A DNA stretch of 64,000 nucleotides, from assembly GCA_028023455.1 (NCBI GenBank), contig JAQFVV010006641.1, forward strand, positions 186,001 through 250,000, in the 5' to 3' direction. Positions 28,905 to 40,479 of this stretch are shown in pieces (the stretch's first letter is position 1; every line of letters starts with the position of its first letter). The DNA is from Epiperipatus broadwayi (taxonomy: Eukaryota; Onychophora; Udeonychophora; Euonychophora; Peripatidae). The notes below the pieces were generated by a model. That model ran no database searches and was not told the DNA's origin. It saw only the letters and a list, made by a program, of their open reading frames with translations. Both the position numbers and the translations under genes were made by a program.

Positions 28905-29420
28905 AAAAATGGCTGAAATCAATGGGAAATTAAAATGTGTAAGGCAAGATATCGAAAGTAAGCAAAAAAATCAAGTAAAATACTACACAAATTTTATAAA
29001 AGTACACACACACACAAAATCAGTAAAAATACATAAAATAACCATTAAAATTAAAATGCCTAAGGCAAGACATCAAAAGTAAGTAAAAATCAAGTAAAAA
29101 AATTAACCTAAGGCAAGATATCAAAAATAAGTAAAATATCAAGTGAAAAAACACATAAAGTACATTAAATTTCTTCATAAGTTTTAAAAAAGCATACACA
29201 ACACAGAATTGGTAAAAAATACATTAAAATAAATCACTGAAATCAATGGAAAATTAAAATCCTAGAAACCACAGAAATCTATGGAAAATTTAAATGCCTA
29301 AACCAAGAAATGGATAATTAAAATGTGTAGAACAAAAAATACAACAAATCCTCAACCCTCCTCCCCACAAAAATTTTAACACCTAAAGCAAACAAATTGA
29401 AAAATTTAAATTGAACAAAT
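28905..29420. repeat. Degenerate tandem repeat array
   Basis: Imperfect repeats are built from words such as GAAATCAATGG, AAATTAAAATG, CTAAGGCAAGA.ATC, AAAAGTAAG and AAATCAAGTAAAA. Each set recurs four or more times at variable spacing of about 50-110 bp. The sense-strand consensus is A-rich. Confidence 0.6.
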
Positions 29421-29907
29421 TATGCTAAAATACAAATTAAAAGTAAAAAACAAGAAAACACTATGAAATTCAAATTACAATAAAAACAGAAAAACCATAA
29501 ATGGTAACTGTCAAAAAAATTAATAATGACAGATGGGGCTTTGTAAAAATGTCAGGATGATTGAAACAGAATTTCATCTATATATAGCTTTCCAAAACAG
29601 GGGTTTATATAAACTAAAAGGTAAAAAAAACATTACACAAGAGCTTCTAATTATCAAATTAATTATCCTCTATTTTGAAATTATGGCATATCATCAAAAA
29701 AACAAGTCAAATACCCCACCCCCAATGAAGAATTTCCATCCAAAAATAGCTGAAATGGACAAATTAAAATAAAATACATACCCCCCACCAATTTTCTACA
29801 CTCTGCAGACAACCCAAAATAAAGAAGCAACACAGATATGGGTAAGCTTTCTAATAATTTCAATATCAAACATAATTGATAAATCATAAATATTAATATT
29901 ATTTGTG

Positions 29908-29910
<3 letters not shown>

Positions 29911-29999
<89 letters not shown>
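29911..29999. repeat. (AT)n microsatellite at the RTE 3' end
   Basis: A perfect AT run of about 89 bases abuts the 3' end of the RTE copy and probably is its tail. Poly-YI frames on both strands here are artefacts. Confidence 0.95.
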
Positions 30000-30000
<1 letters not shown>

Positions 30001-32908
30001 TCAACCATTATCAATCCACTGCAGGATGAAGGTCTCTTCAAGTTTAATCCATCTTCTCCGATCTTTAGCTTCTCTTCTCCACAACACCCCTGCACATTTT
30101 CTTATTTCATCCATCCATCTCACATGTGGTCTCTTTCTGGGTCTTTTACAATCTCTTGGAATCCAGTTTAAAATTTCAATTGTCCATCTATTATCATCTC
30201 TTCTAGCAATATGTCCAGCCCAACTCCATTTCAATCTTTTAATTTTTTCAATAAGGTCAGTAACACCTGTTTGTTGTCTTACCCATACATTGCGTTTTCG
30301 ATCTCTTCTTGTTACTCCCAACATACATCTCTCCATACTCCTTTGAGTGGTCTGAAGTTTCTGTATTGCTCTTCTATTAAGTGTCCAAGTCTCAGATCCA
30401 TAAGTAAGAACTGGTAAAACACATTTGTTAAAAACCATCCTTTTCAAACACATAGGCATATTTCCTTTTAGTATCAAGTTATTTCTACCAAAAGCACTCC
30501 AACCAAGTTTAATTCTATGATTAATTTCCTCCATTATGTTTCCATCTGTATTAATAATCTGACCAAGGTATTTGTAACTGTTAACTTCTTCTAATTCTTC
30601 ATAATCAATCTTTATTTTCATATTTTGAGCAAATCGATTAAACATTACTTTAGTCTTTTTAACATTTATCTTTAGTCCTACTTTTTTACTTTCATCTGCT
30701 AACTCCTGCAACATTTCCTGCAGCTCTGAAGCATTATTTGCAAAAACAACTACATCATCTGTGAAATCTAAATGACTTAAATACTCTCCATTTACTTTCA
30801 CTCCTTTAGTTTCCCATTTTAATCCACAAAATACTTCTTGCAGCACTGCTGTAAAAAGTTTTGGAGATATGGAGTCACCTTGTCTTACACCTTTCTCAAT
30901 GTTGATTTTTCCAGTATCATTATGTAATCTAATTGTTGCTGTTGCATTTTTATAAATATTCTTTAAAATATGACAATATCCTGGATCTATACCTTGATGA
31001 TCCAATGCTTTAATCACTGAAGAAATGTGTATAGAATCGAATGCCTTTTCATAATCTACAAATCCAAAACATAATGACAACTCATATTCATTTGTCCTTT
31101 CTATGACTTCTCTCAATACCTGGATATGATCTATTGTACTAAAACCACTTTTAAATCCAGCTTGTTCTCTTGGTTGGTGGAAATCCAAAGTTCTCTGTAG
31201 ACAAGTTGTAATTATCTTGGTAAAAATTTTATATAAAACTGATAAAAGGCTGATAGGTCTGTAATTTCTAATATCTTCTTTATCACCTTTTTTAAATATT
31301 AATATTATTACTGCATTCTTCCAATCTTCCGGTACATCTTTATCATTTAGACATTTGGTATATAACTTTGCTAAAATTGTTTCTATTTCTTCACCTGCTT
31401 CTTTTAATATATCAATTATAATTCCATCATTTTCTGGAGCCTTTCCTTTCTTCATACACTTAATTGCATGTCTCACTTCTTCATTTAAAATTCTGGGCAA
31501 TTCGGAAGATGTAATAGATATAGGAGGTACTTGTTCTTTATTACTATATAATTCTTGATAAAAATATTCTACCAATTCCATGATGTCATCTCTCTTTTTA
31601 GTAATAATTCCATCTTTTTTTTCTTATTGCAGATATAAATTTCCTACCAATACCAAAATGTTGTTTAACATTTTTGAGACTTTTATTTTCTTCTACAGCT
31701 TTCATTGCTATTTCACAGTTATACTTTCTTATATCATTTTCAACTCTTTTCCATACCATTTTACAAAATTCGAGATATTCAATTCTTTTTAATACATCAT
31801 TTTTGTATATCTTCATATTCCTTCTTTTCTTCATAAATTCTCTAGTCTCAGTAGAAATTTTATTAGTCAATTGCTGCTTTTTTCTACCAGCTATGTTTGT
31901 TGCAGCTTTTAAAAGTGTATCAGTTATTTTCATATTAATTTCATTCAAATCTGAATCATGTTCAAAATCTCCTAACACTTGAAACCTATTTGTAAGTTCT
32001 AATTTAAATTCATTAGAATGTTTCTGAAGATTAGGAATATCAACTGTAAATATTGTTTTTCTTAATAATTTTTGTCTCTCTAGTTTTACATTAACACATA
32101 ACTTACACCTTACTAATCGATGATCACTTCCTGTGTTAAATTTATTAAGAACATTAGAATCTTGAAATATGTATTTTATGTTAGTCAAAATATAATCCAA
32201 TTCTGCTGTACCTTCATTTGGATGCTTCCATGTCCATTTCCTTTTAACATTTTTCTCAAAAAATGAATTCATAATATAAAGTTTTTCTTTTTCTGCAAAC
32301 TCCACAAGTCTATGTCCTCTCTCATTTCTATTACCATAACCAAAATTACCTACAGCAATTTCATCTTTCATTTGTATACCAATTCTAGCTTTAAAGTCTC
32401 CCATAACAATTTTAAAATGTTGTTTACTCTGATCAAAAGCCTTTTGTACATCCATATAAAAATCTTCTACTACTTCATCAGTATGAGAACTTGTAGGGGC
32501 ATAAACCTGAATTATCTGCATTTGGTATCTGCTATTAAGTTGTATAACTAATCTTGCCACTCTGTCCGATACACCATCAATCTCCACAATATTGTTCTTC
32601 CACTTTTTATTTATAATGAATCCTACTCCACTTGTATTTCCAATATGTGTGCCTTTATAATAGAGTATATGTTCACTTTTTAAATCAATTGTTTCTTCTC
32701 CTTTTCTTCTAACTTCACAAAGTCCAATAATGTCCCATTTAATATAAGACAGTTCTTCTTCTAATTCTTGCAATCTTCCTTCACTTGAAAGTGATCTGCA
32801 GTTGTAAGTATTCCTAATGTCCACTCCATACATTCTTGTCATTGCAGCTGTTATTACTATATGATTATTCATATAGTATACGAACATGGATGGGCTGCTC
32901 ACCAACAC
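30001..32908 (-). pseudogene. RTE LINE ORF2: APE endonuclease plus reverse transcriptase (one frameshift)
   Basis: Two frames, 32908-31598 and 31581-30001, join into one protein of about 970 residues if a single extra A in the A-run at about 31615-31622 is ignored. The endonuclease half shows NTYNCRSL, GLCEVRRKGEE (catalytic Glu), IQVYAPTSSHTDEVV, MGDFKARIG (usually GDFNA, so Asn is replaced by Lys), LDYILTN and GSDHRLV (catalytic Asp-His). The RT half shows KKGKAPENDG (usually GNDG), YRPISLLSVLYKIFTKII, EQAGFKSGFSTIDHI, FGFVDYEKAFDSI (motif A), GVRQGDSISPKLFTAVL (motif B), LDFTDDVVVFA (motif C, usually FADD) and GLKINVKKTKVM. The C-terminal part has WAGHIARR. It nicks target DNA and primes reverse transcription there. 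The frameshift might be a sequencing error; the GDFK change would still weaken the endonuclease. Confidence 0.85.
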
Positions 32909-33113
32909 GCATTAGCCAGCGTCGTGAGTTTATTGGCTTTTTACCTCTGAGTTTAAGATCAAGAAACACCATGGTCTTTCTTCTCAGTGCTTGATAAGGC
33001 AGAATGAATGTTTGTGTAAATGATAAAATATTTTTCCCATACATATATACAATTATGTCAGACAAAAATAAAGCATGGTCCTTATTCCCAGGAGGCTGTA
33101 AATTCACCAACAA
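32865..33113 (-). CDS. Possible RTE ORF1 (short upstream frame)
   Basis: An 82-codon frame upstream of ORF2 overlaps its start by 44 bp. RTE elements often carry a tiny ORF1 that overlaps ORF2, and the arrangement fits. The product (ending RGKKPINSRRWLMRVGEQPI and a short tail) is basic and matches no domain I know. It could equally be 5' UTR sequence that happens to be open. Confidence 0.35.
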   Translation of the reverse strand: MLVNLQPPGNKDHALFLSDIIVYMYGKNILSFTQTFILPYQALRRKTMVFLDLKLRGKKPINSRRWLMRVGEQPIHVRILYE

Positions 33114-33191
33114 AGGCAGCTGTTGGTGGCCGAAGGCGGAGGGTGCTAAGAATCCCCTGATTGTGGACCCAGGCTGCCATTTGAAGATGAC

Positions 33192-33194
<3 letters not shown>

Positions 33195-33284
<90 letters not shown>
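33195..33284. repeat. (TA)n microsatellite in the RTE 5' region
   Basis: A perfect TA run of about 90 bases lies between two GC-richer segments (33085-33185 and 33288-33362) that look like parts of one element. Confidence 0.95.
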
Positions 33285-33286
<2 letters not shown>

Positions 33287-33362
33287 GGCCTGTCTATAGG
33301 TGGTACGACCCTAAGCAGAATTTCAAAGTCCCTTATATTAGGCCCTACTTGGATGCTGGTTA

Positions 33363-36330
33363 GGTTCTATTAACAAACTTATTATATCCCAACCATTTTC
33401 TTTAACTGTAACAATTGAATATAGATAAGATTAGTATTTATCCCCAAGTTACTTTGACATGAGTAAATATTTCTAAAATAAGATGTATTTTAAATATAAT
33501 TAACATGAGACTCGTTAACCCATAAACAGAACACATCCCCTTAACATTAAACACATACAAAATATTTGTTCAATGGCATAAGAAAACCTAGATACTCCTC
33601 CTTATTAAGTATCTACCTACTCTCATGGCTAACAATAATATCCAATATCTTATATTTATAATTATTAAGTTTTAATTCCATCACTCATTAAATTAATATG
33701 TTATATAGTAACAGATAAACTGTGATTCTTATTATTTTTGATAATTAAGATTGGCAATAATCACAAAATAACTTTACAATAAGGAGATCTCAGGATAATC
33801 ATTGATTTATTAATTCTTCATACTACCTATGGAATATCAAGAGGGATTTTACAGATTTCCATGGATAGTGTACAAATTAAGAAACGCTTATAATTTAAAT
33901 TCATAGTCAAGCTTTATATGTATGTTCTTTAATACTGAATATTAAAATAATATTATTAACTAAACTGTGATTAACACTAATATTTTCACTAATAACTAAT
34001 GTATCATTTAACTTTATATTAATAAATACACTTTAATAATTGGCAATGTCATCAATGACCTATGGGATCAAGGCAGCATGTAACAAGTAAAAAATCTTTA
34101 TTAAGAGATTTATGCTTATTAAACTGTTAGATTTGCTTTAAATTGAATTGACTTTTCATTTTAATTTCGGCTATACATTTTGAGTTATGTGATGTAGTGA
34201 AAATGAGCCCAGAAAAGATATGCAGCAATTAGAATTTAATAAAACTTTTAAAACAATAATTTTAATAATATTCATTACAAATGATATACATATATTATCA
34301 TAACAATTACAACAGCACTTATAATTAATCTTCAGAGTATGATTATTAAACAAAACTAATGATTTCTCATTATATATTGAGATATTTATCCCTATGTATG
34401 TGAACTATATATCACACATTCAGTTTATTAAACAGTCTGTTTTTTTTTCAATTTATGGTCCGTTAGTTCAATCTCTACATAATAATAGTACTTGATGATT
34501 AAGTAACAATACAAAACAATAAGTGAGAACATAGGATCATAATTCTGGAGGTTATTAAGCAAACAAAATTCTTTTATCTTTCCTATAATAAAAAAAAATC
34601 ATTGTATTTAGTTTATCAATGTCCCCATGTAAGTACAACCTTCTCTCTGGATTGTGTATATATCATTTTTAAATACCCTTTCATACTAAAATATGGAGTA
34701 TATTTGTTTATTTAAAGGATTCATAATCTTTAAACTTAACCGAATTATTAAATAACTATTAATATAACAACACTTGAATTACTTCCTTATTAAATGATTT
34801 AGTTCTACCCCCCCCCCCAATTATACTAACAAATCATAGATTAAAAATATAAATACCAACATTAGAAAAAAGTTCTCTTTTAAACTCTCAGCTAAAGTAT
34901 AAGAACAATTTTAAATTTTCCAATTGTTCCACATTCCATAAACTTATTATAACGTTTTTATTTTTTCTTATTTTCTAAAGGTTCTGCTTATTCTAAGATT
35001 CGCTTGAGGTATTTGAGTTACTGCAACAATAATCCTTGTTTTGTTCTTTGTTTAGTAATAAACATTTATTTGTGGCTTGCCTTATTTATTTTAGCTGATA
35101 TATATTTCTCTCTATAGTAAAAGGCACACTTATGATTTCAATTAAAATGTGTCATGCAACGTTTTTCAGCTAAAACTTTATAGAAACTGACATCCCTGCT
35201 GGTATGGCTCAAAATAAATAATATATCCAGAATAATAATGAACAATTTAATTTATTATTAATTTAGTTCCATTGAATTTTAAATATATATACTTAACAGT
35301 TTCCAAGAGATATACTATTCTTTTATCTATCCTTACTGGATATTTACGGTGTTTATTTATTTCCTTTTGTGTATTACTGCAGTTCATTTTCCTTATGGCA
35401 CAATTATTATTACTTTTCAGTGAATATATTCGTTGATTATTCATCTATTATTTCTTCAATATTTATTAATTTTCAAGAGATTATTGGGAATTACCGATTA
35501 TTGACTTGCCCAGTAGAAAAACGATTAATTTATTCCATTATTTTAAAAACAGAGCTAATAATTATCTATGTATATTGATGTAGAGTTGTAAATCATAAGG
35601 TTTTAGGAATTTTAATCCAACTTTGTTTTTTTTTTTTAAAAAAAAAAAATATCACCAAGAAAAAAAACTTAGTTACTTCTACTTTACTGATCAAGAAGCT
35701 CTTTTTTCCCCCTCTCTTGAATTTCATATTCCAAGATTGTTTGAAACTCTTTGATTGGCTAATATTTCCCACCTTTTTTTGTTTATAACAACATGGACTT
35801 ACTTTCCAAGTTTTTTAGTTTATTATTTTAAAATGACCAATTTTCCGTTTTTTTTTTTTTAAATATTAAAATACAATATTTTTTAGAATCTAAATAAAGA
35901 TAGAATTTACTGTTTTAATTTTAAATCAGTATTTTGTAAAATTAAACCTTATTTATTTACTTTTTAATATAGCAAGATTTCAAGATAAATAAATTATATT
36001 TTTTAAAATCAAATGCGCACAAACAATAATTATTAGCATCTGTGACGCATTCTGTTTACAAAATTACAAGTTAAACTTCACTGATTTTAAATACTAAATG
36101 ATATTTACTTGTCCATCCATTTGCATATATACGACTCTATGGTTATTATCTATGTGTATCTTGAGTTAAAATCATTTATAAATTTCCATTAGCTAAAACC
36201 GAGTTTAAATTCTATGATCTAATATGTCATTACTGTCTTCTTTTAATAAGTAAATATTATTGGATTTGTAAAATTTAAAATTATACACCAAAATTTTATT
36301 TTAGATTAGACTGGGCCAATAAAAGTGCAC
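33363..36330. other. AT-rich non-coding stretch with one dispersed repeat
   Basis: No gene seen. Short open frames (34171-34353, 35247-35444, 35369-35578) have no recognisable domains. A dispersed repeat at 33480-33960 is listed separately. A T-run followed by an A-run lies at about 35624-35650. Confidence 0.5.
33480..33960 (+). repeat. Unclassified dispersed repeat R1
   Basis: This segment is related to the reverse complement of 61050-61540. Shared blocks in order include GGCATAAGAA, GATACTCCTCCTTATTAAGT, GATCTCAGGAT, TCATTGAT, ATATCAAGAGGG and TATGTTCTTTAATA. No coding capacity is seen. The class is unknown. Confidence 0.65.
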
Positions 36331-36400
36331 AATATATATATATATGTGTGTATGTGTGTGTGTGTGTGTGTAAATTTATCAATAAATATTATAAAATACA

Positions 36401-36810
36401 GTATCTGAAAGGTTATACAAATTTATCTATAACCGTCACTTAGAAGCGCTTTCAACTATCTTTGTAGTTTTTGTCAAATAATACTTTTAAAATGTCAGCT
36501 CATCCATAATTCCATGATGTCAAATTTTCCATAATTCCACAATCTTAACACTTGCTGCTTGACTATTAATTAAATTTTGCTTGTATTTATATATTAACAT
36601 ATTTCTTTAAATTTTTTTTTATTATTATTTCTTTCAGTTTCAATACTTTAAAAGTATTAGTTGACAAAAACTACAAAGATAGTTGAAAGCGCTTCTAAGT
36701 GATGGTTATAGATATATTTTTACAAACTTTCATATACTGTATTTCATAATATTTATTTATAAATTTACATATATTATTTTGAAGAAATACAGATATTGAT
36801 TTGTAAAGAT
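36401..36810. mobile_element. Short PLE-1-related element with inverted termini
   Basis: An inverted repeat (36401-36489 and 36648-36741) carries the PLE terminal block in both arms: ACTACAAAGATAGTTGAAAG in the right arm and its reverse in the left. Between the arms, 36520-36600 on the minus strand resembles the last codons and stop region of PLE-1 (TCCACAATCTTAACACTTGC against CCCACAATTCTGTTATCTTA). The right side has an extra tail of about 45 bp (36765-36810, with AATACAGATATTGATTTGTA) that the left side lacks. It is therefore a severely 5'-truncated PLE with one inverted terminus added. Confidence 0.7.
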
Positions 36811-36840
36811 AATATATATATATATATATATATATATTTA

Positions 36841-36874
<34 letters not shown>

Positions 36875-36878
36875 TAAA
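36811..36878. repeat. (TA)n tract with TTTAGACA hairpin arms
   Basis: TTTAGACA (36837-36844) and TGTCTAAA (36871-36878) flank a (TA)n run and extend a hairpin. The right arm is the first sequence of the truncated RTE copy, so the left arm may be a few bases of inverted element sequence. Confidence 0.8.
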
Positions 36879-38204
36879 TGATAAAGATGTACTGGAAGAT
36901 TGGAAGAATGCAGTAATAATATTAATATTTAAAAAAGGTGATAAAGAAGATATTAGAAATTACAGACCTATCAGCCTTTTATCAGTTTATATAAAATTTT
37001 TACCAAGATAATTACAACTAGGCTACAGAGAACTTTGGATTTCCACCAACCAAGAGAACAATCTGGATTTAAAAGTGGTTTTAGTACAATAGATCATATC
37101 CAGGTATTGAGAGAAGTCATAGAAAGGTCAAACGAATATGAGTTGTCATTACGTTTTGGATTTGTAGATTATGAAAATGCATTCGATTCTATACACATTT
37201 CTTCAGTGATTAAAACATTGGATCATCAAGGTATAGATCCAGGATATTGTCATATTTTAAAGAATATTTATAAAAATGCAACAGCAACAATGAGATTACA
37301 TAATAATACTGGAAAAATCAACATTGAGAAAGGTGTAAGACAAGGTGACTCCATATCTCCAAAACTCTTTACAGCAGTGCTACAAGAATTATTTTGTGGA
37401 TTAAAATGGGAAACTAAAGGTGTGAAAGTAAATGGAGAGTATTTAAGTCATTTATATTTCACAGATGATGTAGCTGTTTTTGCAAATAATGCTTCAGAGC
37501 TGCAGGAAATGTTGCAGGAGTTAGCAGATGAAAGTAGAAAAGTATGACTAAAGATAAATGTTAAAAAGACTAATGTAATGTTTAATCGATTTGCTCAAAA
37601 TATGAAAATAAAGATTGATTATGAAGAATTAGAAGAAGTTAACAGTTACAAATACCTTGGTCAGATTATTAATACAGATGGAAACATAATGGAGGAAATT
37701 AATCATAGAATTAAACTTGTTTGGAGTGCTTTTGGTAGAAATAACTTGATACTAAAAGGAAATATGCCTATGTGTTTGAAAAGAATGGTTTTTAACAAAT
37801 GTGTTTTACCAGTTCTTACTTATGGATCTGAGACTTGGACACTTAATAGAAGAGCAATACAGAGACTTCAGACGACTCAAAGGAGTATGGAGAGATGTAT
37901 GTTGGGAGTAACAAGAAGAGATTGAAAATGCAATGTATGGGTAAGACAACAAACAGGTGTTACTGACCTTATAAAAAAAATTAAAAGATTAAAATGGAGT
38001 TGGGCTGGACATATTGCTAAAAGGGATGATAATAGATGAAAAATTGAAATTTTAAACTGGATTCCAGGAGATTGTAAAAGACCCAGAAAGAGACCACATG
38101 TGAGATGGATGAAATAAGAAAAAGTGCAGGGGTGTTGTGGAGAAGAGAAGCTAAAGTTCGGAGAAGATGGATTAAACTTGGAGAGACCATCCTACAGTGG
38201 ATTG
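36871..38204 (+). pseudogene. RTE LINE, 5'-truncated copy
   Basis: The plus-strand copy begins inside the RT at CLNDKDVLEDWKNAVIILIF and runs to the 3' end (ending GTGGATTGATATATAT). It is very similar to the minus-strand copy at 30-33 kb. Defects include a short deletion and shift at LLSVYIKFLPR (before 37035), a TGA after ADESRKV (37545), a TGA after GVTRRD (37923), further changes near 38036, and motif C changed to LYFTDDVAVFA. The endonuclease is missing. The 3' tail is (AT)n, which was later hit by an LTR element. Confidence 0.85.
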
Positions 38205-38224
38205 ATATATATATATATATATAT

Positions 38225-40449
38225 TGTAACGAGCACAGACGTTCGTTACATTGTTTTTTTCTATTAAACATGAAAGTAAATTAAAAAGTTCACATTTAAA
38301 AATTGTCTTTAAGAATTAAAAATTGAAATTAAATATCATCTTAAACTCTTATATATTAAATCGCACAGATAATGAAAAATTATTAAAATAAAACTTTATT
38401 AAAGAAAAAGTTTTTTAAAACTAAATTTTAAAAAGATTTGGAAATAAAATTATATCTTTAAATTTATCTTTAAATATATCTTTGATTTGGAAAACAGGTT
38501 AATTAATCAGAAATGGAAATGATAAATTTAATTAGTCAAATGTAAACCAGCCTTGGGCATTTAAATGTAAAAACATAGGTCAGATAGGAAAACAATAGAA
38601 ACTTTTAGCAAATGAAATAAATCCATTGGGAAATCGGACCTCAATGAAAAGGATCATCACATCGATGACGTAATGTTAAGTCAATCCTTCGAATACGTAT
38701 AAAAGGAAAATTTGGAAATTATTAATTAGTGACTAGTGAATGATTATTACGATGTGAGAGAGATGTGTTAGTGCAGAAGTGAAGGAGAAGGGATTGAAAA
38801 AAGATGCACGATTCAATCCCTTCAGCTTTGCTAAGAAAGAAAAAGAAATGAACTATCGTTTTTCTACATTGAGGACCAGTTAAAGCAAAAAACCTCCGGA
38901 TGGATAAATAAATCGGCCAACAGAATACCGATTTTAGGATGGCATGGGAATTCACATTCATGGCAAGCAACTGATAAAGATGGACTGTTTTAAACCGTAA
39001 GAACTTTATAAATAATGAACATTAAATTAAAACTTTCCATATTTAAATGATTGCAATATTATCCTATCTGACCAACTTAATTTATTAATAATGTTATTTG
39101 ATGTATTTTTTATTTATTTATTTAAAATCATTTCCATTTATTTAATTTTGTTCTTTAAGTTTTATTATGATTTCTGTTTTTCGTTAAGTTAAATTATATA
39201 AATGTTAAACTTAAGTCGGGCGTGAATGGCTGTATAGATTTGTAAAGTTATATTAGGGGAGGGTAATCTTAGGTTATTTGTTTCATTGTTAAATTGGGTC
39301 AATGGATTGGATATATTGATGTAGTTAGTAGATGTAGTCGGAGATTCGCTACGGGCAGAATCGTTTATATATAAGCCGCACTCTCCCGTTTTGCCTATGG
39401 AAGGAATTATAAGACGCAGAGCGCAGTTCCTTTCTATGGAGTTTTTTTTTTATTGTTCTTCTCGTTGGATAGAAGTAATATTCCTATCTAATGAAAGTCA
39501 ATATCTTCTCTTAATCTTTTTGGGGCTGCCGTATTCCGTATTACATTGAATACATCGATGTATCAGATGGATTGATGCCAGTTTGACTGCGAATTTTAGC
39601 CTAAGGTTAAATAGGGATAGAATATTTTATTTTCAAATGCAAATCTATGTGGTCTATTCATACTTGACCCTAAATAAAAATGCATTAAATTTAAGTTGTT
39701 TATAAATGCTTGCATGGATTGTTTATCGGTTAACTATATTTGCGTTTTCATATTTGATCAAAATACATAGACATTCGATAAATAATGATACCTTATGGTG
39801 AGTATCTAAAATGTATTTATTCGGATGTCTTTTAAGTCATTGGTGACAATGCAAGTATCTTATGGTGAATACTACTGGGTTACTTATAAATTTCCCTCTG
39901 CAATTGCCAGTATCAATGATTTTATATTTTGATCGTTTATGTTTACTTTGAAATGTTTTTAACCGTGAAATCTATGTAACCGTTCTATATTCAACATTAT
40001 AAACAAGCTTTCATAAATTTATCTGTGCAAACTTAATTAAAATGTAAAATTAGAATATAATAGTAATTAAATGTAAATTAAAGTCAAAAATCAAAGTTAA
40101 AAATAATGTTAAATGTTAAAATGTAAAACTAATAATAAATAATTTTAAATCTTATATATATGTGCATAAATAAATATTTTTATGTGTTAATTACTGGCAG
40201 TGGCTTGTTTTATTCATTTTTTAATGTTGAAATCTAATTAGATAAGATATGATATTATTAAATCTCTGCTACTCCCTGAGCTAGTGACATGGGCTAACGA
40301 CCGGAATCAAAATTTAAAAAAAAAAAGAGAAAAAAAAATTTTTTTTTGACTGACGTATCTGCCTACTTTATAAATTTTTCTAGGTTCAAATGCCTAGATG
40401 GCGCCCTGTAGTGCAGATTACGTTAAGTCGCATTCTCCGGATCGTTACA
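38225..40449 (+). mobile_element. Candidate solo LTR (LTR-B), 2.2 kb
   Basis: The segment starts TGTAACGAGCACAG and ends CCGGATCGTTACA, so TG...CA with a short inverted TGTAACG/CGTTACA. It is flanked on both sides by (AT)n, as if inserted into the AT tail of the RTE copy. The CGTTACA terminus matches the LTR-A terminus read on its own sense strand. There is no coding region and no internal direct repeat that would mark a second LTR. It probably arose by LTR-LTR recombination. The target duplication cannot be resolved inside the (AT)n. Confidence 0.6.
38698..38706 (+). promoter_or_regulatory. TATA-like box in LTR-B
   Basis: TATAAAAGG lies about 470 bp into the candidate LTR. A second, weaker TATATATAAG occurs at about 39365. 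Either could be the core promoter of the former retroelement. Confidence 0.4.
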
Positions 40450-40479
40450 ATATATATATATATATTAACCTAATAAAAT

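Larger units (their letters stand above)
30000..33362 (-). mobile_element. RTE-clade LINE, nearly full length
   Basis: The element reads on the minus strand. The 5' part (about 32909-33362, more GC-rich than its surroundings) contains a short upstream frame and is itself split by a (TA)n run at 33195-33284. The main frame encodes an APE-type endonuclease and RT. The stop codon lies within a few bases of the 3' end, directly followed by (AT)n. Very short 3' UTRs with simple-repeat tails are characteristic of the RTE clade. The 5' boundary is uncertain; I place it at the end of the GC-rich segment. Confidence 0.8.

Noticed and set aside
29681-30346. Several overlapping frames with long Tyr-Ile runs
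   Set aside because: They combine the (AT)n tail with antisense of the RTE ORF2.
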